Shown here: positions 1-8,479 of the stretch, one piece after another
Position numbering within the stretch: position 1 is the first letter of the stretch
How the letters are laid out: every line of letters starts with the position of its first letter
Origin: Candidatus Poseidoniaceae archaeon
GTDB lineage: Archaea; Thermoplasmatota; Poseidoniia; Poseidoniales; Poseidoniaceae
Direction: 5' to 3'
NCBI GenBank assembly: GCA_029250345.1
Contig: JAQXFL010000130.1
Location: forward strand, 1-22,787
Length of the DNA stretch: 22,787 bases
Position numbers and translations under genes: made by a program
The notes under the pieces: model-generated
Told to the model about the DNA's origin: nothing
Databases searched by the model: none
Seen by the model: the letters and a program-made list of their open reading frames with translations, nothing else

Positions 1-258
1 TCCATTCTCCCACAAAAGTGGTGCCTTCAAATTGCCTCTGAAAACGGCGACGGTTGTTCTGAATGGAGCGTCCATTCCTCAGACACTGCGTCTCTTTCTG
101 TACCAAACCAAGCATTGGAGTGGGTTGGCTCGATGAGCGATTTACTGCATTCAAGCCATACCATTCCTCGATACATTCGTTCCCTTAAATCCGAGAAGGA
201 AGGATACAATGAACTCGCATTAAGGCTCTCAGGCCAAGTCGAAACTCACGAGAGATAG
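1..258 (+). CDS. C-terminal part of an unidentified protein (cut by window start)
   Basis: The first reading frame is open from base 1 to a TAG at 256-258, giving the last 85 residues of a protein that begins before the window. It contains several tryptophans and ends in a charged, probably helical stretch (residues around IRSLKSEKEGYNELALRL). I see no signal, membrane segment or catalytic motif, and I do not recognise the family. It ends 7 bases before the start of the secreted protease gene on the same strand, so the two could share a transcript. The alternative is that this is a spacer with a chance open frame, but the immediate junction with the next start favours a real gene end. Confidence 0.5.
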   Translation, partial: SILPQKWCLQIASENGDGCSEWSVHSSDTASLSVPNQALEWVGSMSDLLHSSHTIPRYIRSLKSEKEGYNELALRLSGQVETHER

Positions 259-265
259 TGCTAAT

Positions 266-3200
266 ATGGACTCACACCGAGACATGGCCATGCGCGCTGC
301 GGCACTTCTCCTTGTGTTGGTATGCTCCATACTGACTCCAATGGTGTCAGCGATTGATTCAACCAACATCCCAGATTCAGAAGTTGTTCAATCCGAATCA
401 ATCATTGACGGATACTCTCCTGCTCTACAAGCTGCATTAATGCAGAAAAGTGACTTGGATTCCTATTCAGTTCAAGAACTGAACTCTGCCAACCAATGGG
501 TTGTTCTTTCTCATGCTGAACAAGGCCAACCTGCAGGTGAACTCGAAGGAGCGTGGATCGTCGATGTTCAACCGTTTGATGCACCTGAAATATTTGAACA
601 ACAAATCTTGAACGGCGAAATTGAGATGGCTTATCCTCTGGTTCAAAGTCAAATGCTTCCAAGGTGGATTCCCAACGATCCAAAGTTCCCAGATCAATGG
701 CACTTGCAAAACACCGGCCAAACCAGCGGTGTAAGTGGAGAAGATGTCAACATCACGGGTGCATGGAACGCCTACAAAGGCGCGGGTATAGTCATTGGAA
801 TCGTCGATGATGGTTTGGACTGGAGCCATCCCGATTTGGACGATTATTACGAATCAACTCTGGATTACGATTACTGCCAAGATGACGGCGACCCTTCCCC
901 TGCCTCGAATAAGGCTCACGGCACTGCTTCTGCGGGCGTCGCTGCTGGCGTGGGAAACAACAATCTCGGGGTAAGTGGTTCTGCACCAATGGCCGGCTTA
1001 GCGGGTTTGAAACTCATTGCATGCAGCACAACGGACATCCGTGAATCCTCAGCTTTGGGCCACGAGCGCCAAGACATAGACATCTACTCAAACTCATGGG
1101 GGCCCAGTGACGATGGAGAAACGCTCCAAGGACCAGGACCGTTGATGATGGCTGCAATGGAAAACGATGCCTTGCTCGGAAGGGGCGGCCTCGGGAACAT
1201 CATTACGTGGGCTGCTGGGAACGGGCTTGATGACAATGACAACTCAAATTACGACGGTTATGCAAATCTACGCTATACCATTGCCGTAACTGCTGTCACA
1301 CACTACGGCGTTCAATCGTATTATGCTGAACCTGGTGCAAACATCCTCGTTGCATCACCATCAAACGGCGATGGTGAAGGCATCACGACCACCGACAATC
1401 AAGGCTCAGGAGGCTATACTACGAACGACTACACAGATACCTTCGGTGGGACTTCTTCGGCCACTCCGCTTGTATCAGGCGTCATCGCCCTCATGTTAGA
1501 GGCAAATGCCAACTTAACATGGAGAGATGTACAGCATATTTTGGTTCACACATCGCGCCAAAACGATGCGGGTGCGAGTGTTACTTCGTGGGCTACCAAC
1601 GGCGCCGGCCATGATGTCAGCCACAAATACGGGTTTGGCGTAGTTGACGCAGGTGCTGCAGTAACGCTTTCTGAAACCTGGACCACTGTAAATGACGAAA
1701 CCTCAGCCACAACCGGTACGCTGCCCTGCTCACAATGCGATATCCCAGATAACAACGCAAACTTGGTTACTGTAAACACAATGGTTTCTGAACCGATTCG
1801 CGCTGAGAATGTGGATGTCATCGTGGACATCACACATCAATCACGCGGTGATTTGGAAGTTGTGCTCACCAGCCCGTCAGGAACTCAAAGCGTGCTCAGC
1901 GAAAAACACAATGACGGAGGTTCAGATTACAACAACTGGCGATTTTCAACGGTTCACAATTGGGACGAAGATTGTAGGGGTGAATGGACACTTACCGTCG
2001 AAGACAAGAAATCTGGTAACATCGGCACTCTCGATTCATGGGAATTGGTCCTCTATGGCACGGAACTTGACATTGATTCAGACGGCGATAATCTCACGAA
2101 TTTCAACGAGTCAAACGTGTATGGAACTGACCCTAATGACTACGACAGTGATGACGACACCATTGGTGATGGAGATGAAGTCCTCATGTATGGGACCAAT
2201 CCCCTGCTCGACGACACAGATGGCGATGGCCTCTCCGATGGTGTTGAAATTTTGGTCAACGGAACTGATCCCTTGATGGCTGACACAGATGGCGATCTAC
2301 TCAACGATGGTGCTGAAGTCTTGATCCATGGAACAGACCCACTGGTTGCAGACCCGAATCTCGATGCAGATGGATACTACTGGTTTGATGATTGCAACGA
2401 TACGAATCCAATGGTTTACCCTGGAGCAGCGGAGTTACTGAACGGCATTGATGATAATTGCGACGGTCAATGGGACGAGGGTTTCAACATCACGGACACG
2501 GATAATGACGGCTTATCCGATTTCGCAGAATACCACATCTTTGGGACCAGTGTTACATTAGCTGATACCGATGGAGATTTGTTAATTGATGGCCTTGAAA
2601 TTCTGACCTACTCAAGCGACCCACTGGTCAAAGACAACGATACAGATATGGACGGATTCTACTGGTTCCAGGATTGCAACGATACGAATGCTGACATTTC
2701 CCCGAGCGCACTTGAACTCCTCGACGGTATCGATAACGATTGCGATGATGATACCGATGAGGACTTTATCGGCACGGATGCAGATGATGATGGAATCTTG
2801 GATTTGGTTGAATTCCTAGAACTGAATACGAATCCGTTTGACAACGATACCGATGCTGACGGCCTCAATGATGGGGTGGAAGTGTTTACGACGTTTTCAA
2901 ATCCAAATGTGTACGACGCAGACGCCGACAACGATGGTTTCTACTGGTTTACTGACTGCGATGACAACAGTTCATTGAGATATCCGGGGGCAACCGAAAT
3001 TTGGAACGGACTGGACGATGATTGCGACGATGCTATCGATGAACTTGTCGACAAGGAGTCGTTCATTCTTTCAGTTCCTTCAGAGCCGTACGTCATCATT
3101 AACGCTACCAGCGAAAATCTCACTCTCGGTGTTTCATTCAACATGACTGAAGAGTCAATTGCCCGACTCAATCTTACTGTTCAGTGGTTCTTCAACCAAA

Positions 3201-3697
3201 CTCTCCTCGATGAAGGCCCTACACTGAATCAACCGGTCTTCAATTGCCAAAACCAAGTTACTCCGATGGCTGAGGAATTATGCACCTACAACGGAACGGC
3301 AGGCCCGTATGAATACAAAGCGGTGGTTTTCGAGGAAAACGGCTACTTCGAAACAACATGGATGGTCTACTACAGCGTGTGGAACCCACCCACCCCTGAG
3401 GAGACGAATCCAACAACAACTACCGACATGAACGAAGGAAACTCAGACAGTCCGTTTGAAGAATACATGCTCCCCTTGGTCTTGTGTGCAGTGGTTGTTC
3501 TGCTACTGCTCGTATTACTGTTTATTCGCAGAGGGCCCAAACAACCTTCTTATCGGCCAAAGCAGCCACCACAAGGCTTTGATTCACCACCAATGCCACC
3601 CATGTATGCAGATGTACAGGCGGCGCCAAGCTTGTCTCAGTACGGACGTCCCGGTTCGCAAAGCAACATCCAAACAAACCAAAACCGCTGGAAGTAA
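266..3697 (+). CDS. Kexin/furin-like S8 serine protease with P domain, acidic metal-binding stalk and C-terminal membrane anchor
   Basis: This is a secreted, membrane-anchored subtilisin-family endopeptidase of 1143 residues. A hydrophobic signal peptide spans about residues 8-29, followed by a probable propeptide. The S8 triad is visible: Asp181 in IVDDGLDWSHPDL, His218 in AHGTASAG and Ser397 in GGTSSATP, with oxyanion Asn319 in AAGNG. The stretch SWGPSDDGETLQGP (about 277-290) is characteristic of kexin/furin rather than bacterial subtilisins, and a P-domain-like beta region follows at about 480-598. Residues 602-930 alternate thrombospondin-type-3-like Asp-rich repeats with three MopE-type metal-binding motifs. 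A region rich in N-x-S/T sequons follows. A membrane helix lies at about 1068-1087, then a short basic, proline-rich tail. The likely role is processing or degrading proteins outside the cell; the substrate is unknown. The ATG at 266 gives a clean signal peptide; ATGs at residues 7 and 9 are alternatives. Confidence 0.93.
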   Translation: MDSHRDMAMRAAALLLVLVCSILTPMVSAIDSTNIPDSEVVQSESIIDGYSPALQAALMQKSDLDSYSVQELNSANQWVVLSHAEQGQPAGELEGAWIVDVQPFDAPEIFEQQILNGEIEMAYPLVQSQMLPRWIPNDPKFPDQWHLQNTGQTSGVSGEDVNITGAWNAYKGAGIVIGIVDDGLDWSHPDLDDYYESTLDYDYCQDDGDPSPASNKAHGTASAGVAAGVGNNNLGVSGSAPMAGLAGLKLIACSTTDIRESSALGHERQDIDIYSNSWGPSDDGETLQGPGPLMMAAMENDALLGRGGLGNIITWAAGNGLDDNDNSNYDGYANLRYTIAVTAVTHYGVQSYYAEPGANILVASPSNGDGEGITTTDNQGSGGYTTNDYTDTFGGTSSATPLVSGVIALMLEANANLTWRDVQHILVHTSRQNDAGASVTSWATNGAGHDVSHKYGFGVVDAGAAVTLSETWTTVNDETSATTGTLPCSQCDIPDNNANLVTVNTMVSEPIRAENVDVIVDITHQSRGDLEVVLTSPSGTQSVLSEKHNDGGSDYNNWRFSTVHNWDEDCRGEWTLTVEDKKSGNIGTLDSWELVLYGTELDIDSDGDNLTNFNESNVYGTDPNDYDSDDDTIGDGDEVLMYGTNPLLDDTDGDGLSDGVEILVNGTDPLMADTDGDLLNDGAEVLIHGTDPLVADPNLDADGYYWFDDCNDTNPMVYPGAAELLNGIDDNCDGQWDEGFNITDTDNDGLSDFAEYHIFGTSVTLADTDGDLLIDGLEILTYSSDPLVKDNDTDMDGFYWFQDCNDTNADISPSALELLDGIDNDCDDDTDEDFIGTDADDDGILDLVEFLELNTNPFDNDTDADGLNDGVEVFTTFSNPNVYDADADNDGFYWFTDCDDNSSLRYPGATEIWNGLDDDCDDAIDELVDKESFILSVPSEPYVIINATSENLTLGVSFNMTEESIARLNLTVQWFFNQTLLDEGPTLNQPVFNCQNQVTPMAEELCTYNGTAGPYEYKAVVFEENGYFETTWMVYYSVWNPPTPEETNPTTTTDMNEGNSDSPFEEYMLPLVLCAVVVLLLLVLLFIRRGPKQPSYRPKQPPQGFDSPPMPPMYADVQAAPSLSQYGRPGSQSNIQTNQNRWK
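2069..3046 (+). repeat. Coding repeats: TSP3-like Asp-rich units alternating with three MopE-type motifs
   Basis: Within the protease, residues 602-927 hold a repeated pattern. Short units of the type DTDGDGLSDGVEILVNGTDP are interrupted three times by a roughly 40-residue block. That block has the form DxDG(Y/F)YWF-x-DC-(N/D)D...P-x-A-x-E-(L/I)-x-(N/D)G-(I/L)D-(D/N)-(N/D)CD, at about residues 698-739, 794-833 and 886-927. Each block has two cysteines, which could form a disulfide. The block resembles the putative metal-binding motif seen in MopE-like proteins. Calcium binding by the Asp-rich units is family knowledge, not shown here. Confidence 0.8.
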
Positions 3698-5878
3698 TCA
3701 GACTCGAGAAGTGATGAAACTCCAGCCGATGAGCCTTCCTTCCTCAGCATCAGCGAGTAAGTTCAACTGCTTGGTTAGGCCGTCTTCATCCCATGTTTTC
3801 GACATGTCCAGAGTAACTGCACCATCTCCTCCGTCTCCAATTTGAGACAATAAAGAGCCGATGTCGTTGCCAGGTACGGCGATGAGGTAACCGACCTGAA
3901 TGCCGTCTTGGTATGCGCCTGACGATGTGAAGAATCGGTCTTCTCCAACCAAAACGCCATAGTTTGAAGAATCGGTTAACCGAGATTCAAAAGAAGTAAT
4001 GTTGAGGGTTTTCGGTATCGAATCTCGATTGAAAGCTGTAGAGTCAAGATCGCCGCGCTTGTCATATTGACAATTTTCAGCATTTGGAGTTCCAGTCAAA
4101 TTAAATTGAACCCATCCTGCTTGCTCATCGGACGCAACCCAAGAAACATTCCACTGCGTCACTGTTGAGGAGATTTGTTTGGTTGTTCCTCGCCAGATAT
4201 AGCCTTCGTTTTCTAATGCATTGGCGGCTCCAGGCGCTATTGTATTTGGCCAAGAATCAAAGCAGGCGATAGCGTCCTCGAAACTGTGTTGTCGAAGCGT
4301 AGAATCATCAGGCATGTGGAGATCATAATCTCCCCAAGTCTCCAATTCATCACTGGAAGGACCAAGTTGGTTGGCTAACGGTATTGATGCGTAAGTCAAC
4401 CCTAAATCAAGTTGCTTTTGACCACGTTGAAGTGAAGACTTCGTGAATGTGTGATGGAGTTCCAATTCCCCATCAGGAAGAACATAATCGTTGAGCAACT
4501 GGGAAGTAGGTGAGCAGCCCGATTGGCTGGCCTGATTCTCTGAGATGAGCACATCAACCGTCTGTTTTGCTGCCCAAGGGTTTCCTGATTCGACCCACAG
4601 ATTCATTGTCGCTGTCCCAAGGCAGTATGCTTCGATGTCGTGGTGTGTGGCTACGATTTTCCACACAGGATTACCGTTGAGTTCGTCGATACCCAATACT
4701 CTCCAATCCCACCCCAAATTGCTTCCAGTCGCCCCTTCATCGATGAGGTCATTCGCAAACAACTCTTGGATTTCAACTGGTTGCAGCATGAGAGCCAGAC
4801 CCGGCGCCAGTGTTTCAATACCGCCAAGTAAACCGCCAACGCCGTAACTCACTGTTGTTCCTTGGTATTTTCCAATTGGAGAAGGGAGGTCAAAACCCCA
4901 TTCAAGCTGCGTAGATTTGGTGTCTTGATTTCTCAATTCTGTGTGCGTTGTGGAGGTGAGGTCTGCAGTACCCGAAGCAGTGATTGCACCGATGTCGCAA
5001 ATGTTGCCGATGGAAAGATGGCGGTTCACACGGAACGGGTTCAGTGAATTGGTGTTCACGTTTTCAACTGAAAGCCATTCAGCACCCATCCCACCTACAA
5101 CGCGTACCGCTCCTAATCGATCTTTAGAACCGCCCTCATTGACAAGCTCGCTCGAACCACCTTCGGTGATTTCAAGACTACCTGAACCGCTGAATTCAGC
5201 AGAAATCTTACAAATATCATCTTCCGTATCGATTTGGTCCATTACCAGTTCAACAAAACCTTCTGTTGCAAGGAAGGTGGCTAGCCCGTTCTGATCGCCA
5301 GAAATTTGGTACTGCATTCGGTCCCCGTACCGGAGTTGGTCTGCGGTAAACGAATCCAATTGATTATCCAGATAGTAATATCCGCCGGCACTCAAGATGA
5401 CAACAGCAAGGAGAACCGCTGCCACTTGCGGTTTTCGAATCATATCCATAAGTGTGGTCGGGTTTTCTCGGGCGTGTTCTGACTTGGCCCTCTTTTGAAC
5501 CTCTTTCTTAGCAGATGTTTTGGAAATCTCAGGTTCGTCGTCAGCAAAGTCAGCATCAAGAATCTCGGCGTCAAGCACCATCGGAAGCGATTTTTCTGCT
5601 TTTTCAACTGCTTCTTCAACAACTGGAGTGAGCGTGTCTTCGTCTTCTAGAGAAAGGACGATTTCCTCTTCAAATACTTCTTTTGGAGCGGATTTGACAG
5701 GTTTTTCCACCACCTTTTCCACTTCTTGTTGAGGCAATCCTACTTCTTTTTTGGACAAGCCGAACTCAAGAAGGCGCTCAACAAGTTCGGATTTTTTTCC
5801 GGATGTTGGTAGGTCGTTCAAGATGCACAATGCTTTGAGTTTGGCAACGGTCAAAGAAGAGATTTCCTCACTCGACAT
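3698..5878 (-). CDS. Membrane protein with N-terminal SAP motif and large extracytoplasmic domain
   Basis: A 726-residue protein. Residues 5-39 match a SAP motif (VAKLKALCILNDLPTSGKKS then ELVERLLEFG), a helix-turn-helix fold usually linked to DNA or RNA binding. A long acidic and lysine-rich linker follows (about 45-145), then one membrane helix (about 151-170). About 550 residues beyond it have the look of a secreted beta-rich domain, with scattered cysteines, many Gly/Ser and no catalytic motif I recognise. With no cleavable signal, the SAP part should be cytoplasmic and the large part outside. The ATG at 5878 has a GAGGG ribosome site 6 bases upstream. Its stop codon directly abuts that of the convergent protease gene. 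The gene lies 97 bases downstream of a second membrane protein gene on the same strand. The function is unknown. Confidence 0.8.
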   Translation of the reverse strand: MSSEEISSLTVAKLKALCILNDLPTSGKKSELVERLLEFGLSKKEVGLPQQEVEKVVEKPVKSAPKEVFEEEIVLSLEDEDTLTPVVEEAVEKAEKSLPMVLDAEILDADFADDEPEISKTSAKKEVQKRAKSEHARENPTTLMDMIRKPQVAAVLLAVVILSAGGYYYLDNQLDSFTADQLRYGDRMQYQISGDQNGLATFLATEGFVELVMDQIDTEDDICKISAEFSGSGSLEITEGGSSELVNEGGSKDRLGAVRVVGGMGAEWLSVENVNTNSLNPFRVNRHLSIGNICDIGAITASGTADLTSTTHTELRNQDTKSTQLEWGFDLPSPIGKYQGTTVSYGVGGLLGGIETLAPGLALMLQPVEIQELFANDLIDEGATGSNLGWDWRVLGIDELNGNPVWKIVATHHDIEAYCLGTATMNLWVESGNPWAAKQTVDVLISENQASQSGCSPTSQLLNDYVLPDGELELHHTFTKSSLQRGQKQLDLGLTYASIPLANQLGPSSDELETWGDYDLHMPDDSTLRQHSFEDAIACFDSWPNTIAPGAANALENEGYIWRGTTKQISSTVTQWNVSWVASDEQAGWVQFNLTGTPNAENCQYDKRGDLDSTAFNRDSIPKTLNITSFESRLTDSSNYGVLVGEDRFFTSSGAYQDGIQVGYLIAVPGNDIGSLLSQIGDGGDGAVTLDMSKTWDEDGLTKQLNLLADAEEGRLIGWSFITSRV

Positions 5879-5975
5879 TCCAAACCCTCACATGATGCCT
5901 GTCGTCATTCCCTTTCAAGTATGACCCCAAATGTATCTCGTAAAACATGGATTTTGAAGGGCGAGAGGACTGCGA

Positions 5976-6986
5976 TTAGCCTTGATGCGGCACGTATGCA
6001 CCGTCTGAATTTTGAACATATACCGTTTGATCGTATGTGCCGTCTGGCAATTTCTTGAAGAAATAACCGTTCTCTGCAGGTTCAAACACTGCTTCGGCAG
6101 CTGATGCTGGTGCTGTATCAGATGGTACAGTTTCAGTTGGTGCAGGTTCAGAAGGAGATGGTGGGCCGCTTGGACCTGCACTCGGAGGAGGACCACTTGG
6201 GCCATCGCTGGGAGGTGCGCCGGTTGGACCTGAAGCGATTCGAGCCCCGGTGAGAGAAGCAAGAACTTTTTCTTCTGTCGATTCATCTCCGTTTTCGAGT
6301 ATAGTTTTGATGTGTGCACCGTGCTTTTGCGCTCCGATAAAGGCGAATGCGGAGAGGGAGAGACAAATGATTCCGAGCAAGCCACCTATCGTTTGACTGG
6401 ACCACACTTTCCCATTGACTGCAAGATCATTGTTCGGGTTAGAATTGATATCTCCATTGGCATCAACATATTGAACGATGATGCAGTATTGGCCAGGGTC
6501 CAAAGAGAACTCGAATGTGTACTCTTGTCCAGTAATTGGCGTCTTGTCCATGATTTGATGCTGGTAGGCATGATCTGTGCCGTTCTTGGCAATCACGGTA
6601 AATTCGCCGAGGTTTTGTTGACAATTGTCCACTTTGAGTGCATAGGCTTCGATAAGGCTGCCTGACTCGGGGGGTGGACTTGATGCTGTAACGTCCAAGT
6701 TCATGGAAGCGTCAAACAAATCATCCCCAGGGAGAGAAGGGCCCCAAACAAATCCAATGTCTTTCTCAGCAGAGTTTGTGAAATTGTCGTAATCTGCGCT
6801 AAACGGCATTGGGAAAAGGGCGAAGGAAAACATCAAAACAGCAATACCGAGCCACAAAAACACATTCCACCGAGATTTCTTGAGTTCCTCTTGTCGTTGT
6901 TCAAGAGTAAGTGCCTCAGCTGCTTCATCTTGATCTGCATCAGCAGTATTTTCTTCACTGGCAGCCGCTGCATCCTCATCGGACAT
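5976..6986 (-). CDS. Two-helix membrane protein with acidic N-terminus and Pro/Gly-rich cytoplasmic tail
   Basis: I do not recognise this 336-residue protein. It has a very acidic, alanine-rich start (residues 1-35), a membrane helix at about 41-59, an extracytoplasmic domain of about 140 residues with two or three cysteines, and a second helix at about 199-219. A Pro/Gly/Ser-rich tail (about 252-285) ends in an aromatic patch, FFKKLPDGTYDQTVYV then DGAYVP. Both ends should be cytoplasmic. I chose the ATG at 6986, preceded by GGGG 5 bases upstream, because the in-frame upstream extension would overlap the divergent ligase gene. Its order and spacing suggest co-transcription with the SAP-motif membrane protein. 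It might be a surface sensor or assembly protein, but that is only a guess. Confidence 0.75.
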   Translation of the reverse strand: MSDEDAAAASEENTADADQDEAAEALTLEQRQEELKKSRWNVFLWLGIAVLMFSFALFPMPFSADYDNFTNSAEKDIGFVWGPSLPGDDLFDASMNLDVTASSPPPESGSLIEAYALKVDNCQQNLGEFTVIAKNGTDHAYQHQIMDKTPITGQEYTFEFSLDPGQYCIIVQYVDANGDINSNPNNDLAVNGKVWSSQTIGGLLGIICLSLSAFAFIGAQKHGAHIKTILENGDESTEEKVLASLTGARIASGPTGAPPSDGPSGPPPSAGPSGPPSPSEPAPTETVPSDTAPASAAEAVFEPAENGYFFKKLPDGTYDQTVYVQNSDGAYVPHQG

Positions 6987-7040
6987 GTTTACCCCGATTT
7001 CAAGCGAGCACTTGAAAGGCGCGGAGGAACAGCGACAGGT
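6987..7040. promoter_or_regulatory. Short divergent intergenic control region
   Basis: Only 54 bases separate the start of the two-helix membrane protein (minus strand) from the start of the ATP-grasp ligase (plus strand). Both promoters must lie here or inside the opposing genes. GGAGG at 7023-7027 is a plausible ribosome site for the ligase ATG at 7041. No clear TATA element was found on either strand. Confidence 0.4.
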
Positions 7041-8282
7041 ATGGAGGGGAACGCCACGAATCACGACGGTGAAAACCCCCGCAATTCGGCTCTAAGGCTT
7101 GCGATTCTCTCTCGTGGACCTCGTCTCTACAGCACCCGAAGGCTCGCCGAAGAGGCGAGAAAACGTGGCTTAGACCCATACATTGCCGACCCAATGAAGT
7201 TCTCCCTGTTCGTTGCCGATGGCCGAATAGACATATTGCACAACGGTGAACCCTTCAACTACGACGCAGTTATTCCTCGAATAGGTCACTCAATCACCAA
7301 GCATGGTGTTGCAGTTTTACGCCACCTCGAACAACTCGGCATATGGACTGCAAACACAGGCGCTGGCATCCTACAGAGCAGAGACAAATTGCACGCTTCG
7401 CAAATTCTCGCTCGTAACCGGATTCCTGTACCACGAACGACATACGTTCGTGACATTATCGATGTCGAAACAGCCGTCGATTTCGTTGGAGGCTTGCCTG
7501 TTGTCATCAAGGTAACACAAGGAACACAAGGGCAAGGCGTATTCCTTCGCCACACGATTCGCGAAGCACGAAATCTTGTCCAAGGATTGTTGCTCACTGG
7601 TCGAGCTGTTCTTATCCAAGAATACATTGCTGAATCCCACGGCAAGGATATTCGGGCGTTGGTCGTTGGTGACCGGGTCGTTGCCAGCATGCGACGGAAA
7701 GCACGTGGGCGAGAATTTAGAAGCAATTACCACCTCAATGGGACTGTCGAAAAAGTCGACTTGCCACCTGAGTTTGAAGAAGCAGCGTGCAGGGCAGCCC
7801 GAGTTCTTGGACTCCATATCGCAGGAGTCGACCTCTTGGAAGCAAGAAATGGTCCATTGGTTCTCGAAGTCAATTCCTCTCCAGGTCTCGAAGGAATCGA
7901 AAAGGCAAGTGGGGTCAATGTCGCAGGTGAAATCATCGATTATGTAACCAGTGAGACTGCCTTTTCAGAAGTGGACCTCGACCAATTGTTACGGACCGTT
8001 CCGGGTTCTGGTGTGCTTTCTCTGCAAATTAAGAACCATCCTCAATTGGTCGGTCAACCGCTCGCAGACTTGTTCAATTCCAGTTCGAGGATTCCAGTCT
8101 TTGCATTGTCTCGAGACAACAGTCTTCTGTGGAATCCAAGTGATGACATTCAACTTCGATACGAAGATGTGTTGATTTGCTATGGTGAACTCACCGAACT
8201 TCGGAATTCACTACGACAAGCCATGCTTGATGTGCCCCAGAAGGCCTTTACTCTTCCAGATTCGGAAGAAACCAATGCTTGA
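7041..8282 (+). CDS. RimK-like ATP-grasp ligase with C-terminal RCK_C/TrkA-C-like domain
   Basis: A 413-residue protein. Residues about 20-305 form a RimK-type pre-ATP-grasp plus ATP-grasp unit. It begins LAILSRGPRLYSTRRL, has the DKLHASQIL segment with Lys116, Lys157 in VVIKV, the glycine-rich loop GTQGQGVFL, and the metal-binding end AGVDLLE...LEVNSSPGLEGIE (Asp264, Glu276, Asn278). Relatives (RimK, LysX, MptN, CofF) join glutamate or similar amino acids to a protein or cofactor; the substrate cannot be read from the sequence. Residues about 322-390 look like an RCK_C domain, with LVGQPLADL, a beta strand IPVFALSRD and YEDVLICYG. Such domains usually bind small ligands in potassium channels and transporters. 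The ATG at 7041 is preferred because an upstream TTG extension lacks family similarity and overlaps the divergent gene. Confidence 0.85.
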   Translation: MEGNATNHDGENPRNSALRLAILSRGPRLYSTRRLAEEARKRGLDPYIADPMKFSLFVADGRIDILHNGEPFNYDAVIPRIGHSITKHGVAVLRHLEQLGIWTANTGAGILQSRDKLHASQILARNRIPVPRTTYVRDIIDVETAVDFVGGLPVVIKVTQGTQGQGVFLRHTIREARNLVQGLLLTGRAVLIQEYIAESHGKDIRALVVGDRVVASMRRKARGREFRSNYHLNGTVEKVDLPPEFEEAACRAARVLGLHIAGVDLLEARNGPLVLEVNSSPGLEGIEKASGVNVAGEIIDYVTSETAFSEVDLDQLLRTVPGSGVLSLQIKNHPQLVGQPLADLFNSSSRIPVFALSRDNSLLWNPSDDIQLRYEDVLICYGELTELRNSLRQAMLDVPQKAFTLPDSEETNA

Positions 8283-8479
8283 TTCGGCGATTGGCGGAGT
8301 GCTTCATACCGTTGGGTTGAATCCTCAAATCGCGCGGTGGTTTGATATGGGAGTTCACCTTCTTGCATCCTGCTCTTCGGAGCACGGGATGCACACTCGC
8401 CACAAGCGAGAGGCGGGGAACGCCAATGAATACGAGAAAAGGAACGGAGCGGAATCGCAAGGCATTGAGGCCGAGCCAA
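8283..8479 (+). other. Structured leader or possible small RNA before xerA
   Basis: This stretch of 197 bases has no convincing gene but several hairpins in a row. GCATCC-TGCTC closes on a UUCG loop and pairs with GAGCA...GGATGC (8365-8392, two unpaired bases on the 3' side). CTCGC/GCGAG has a 5-base loop (8396-8410), and GGCG/CGCC has a GGGAA loop (8412-8424). Upstream, GCGAT/ATCGC (8287-8333) encloses a 5-bp stem with a 7-base loop (8312-8328). The third hairpin holds GGCGGGG just before an ATG at 8426 that is in frame with the recombinase. It may be an RNA leader controlling xerA, or a separate ncRNA. It lacks the T-loop and length of a proper tRNA. Confidence 0.45.

Noticed and set aside
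2659..3171. Serine-rich open frames on the minus strand inside the protease gene
   Set aside because: They are the antisense reading of the Asp-rich repeats (GAT/GAC giving ATC/GTC and serine codons) and lie within a clearly coding gene.
6891..7040. N-terminal extension of the ATP-grasp ligase from a TTG, with a hydrophobic segment resembling a signal peptide
   Set aside because: It lies over the divergent gene's coding N-terminus and RimK-type enzymes are cytoplasmic; the ATG at 7041 has GGAGG upstream.
5976..7064. Longer start for the two-helix membrane protein at 7064
   Set aside because: Would overlap the ligase gene start; the added residues are not acidic like the rest, while the start at 6986 has a GGGG site and a clean beginning.
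8287..8333. tRNA-like fold (5-bp stem, 7-base loop TTGAATC, closing stem GCGAT/ATCGC)
   Set aside because: Too short, no anticodon arm, and the loop lacks the TTCRANY form of a real T-loop.
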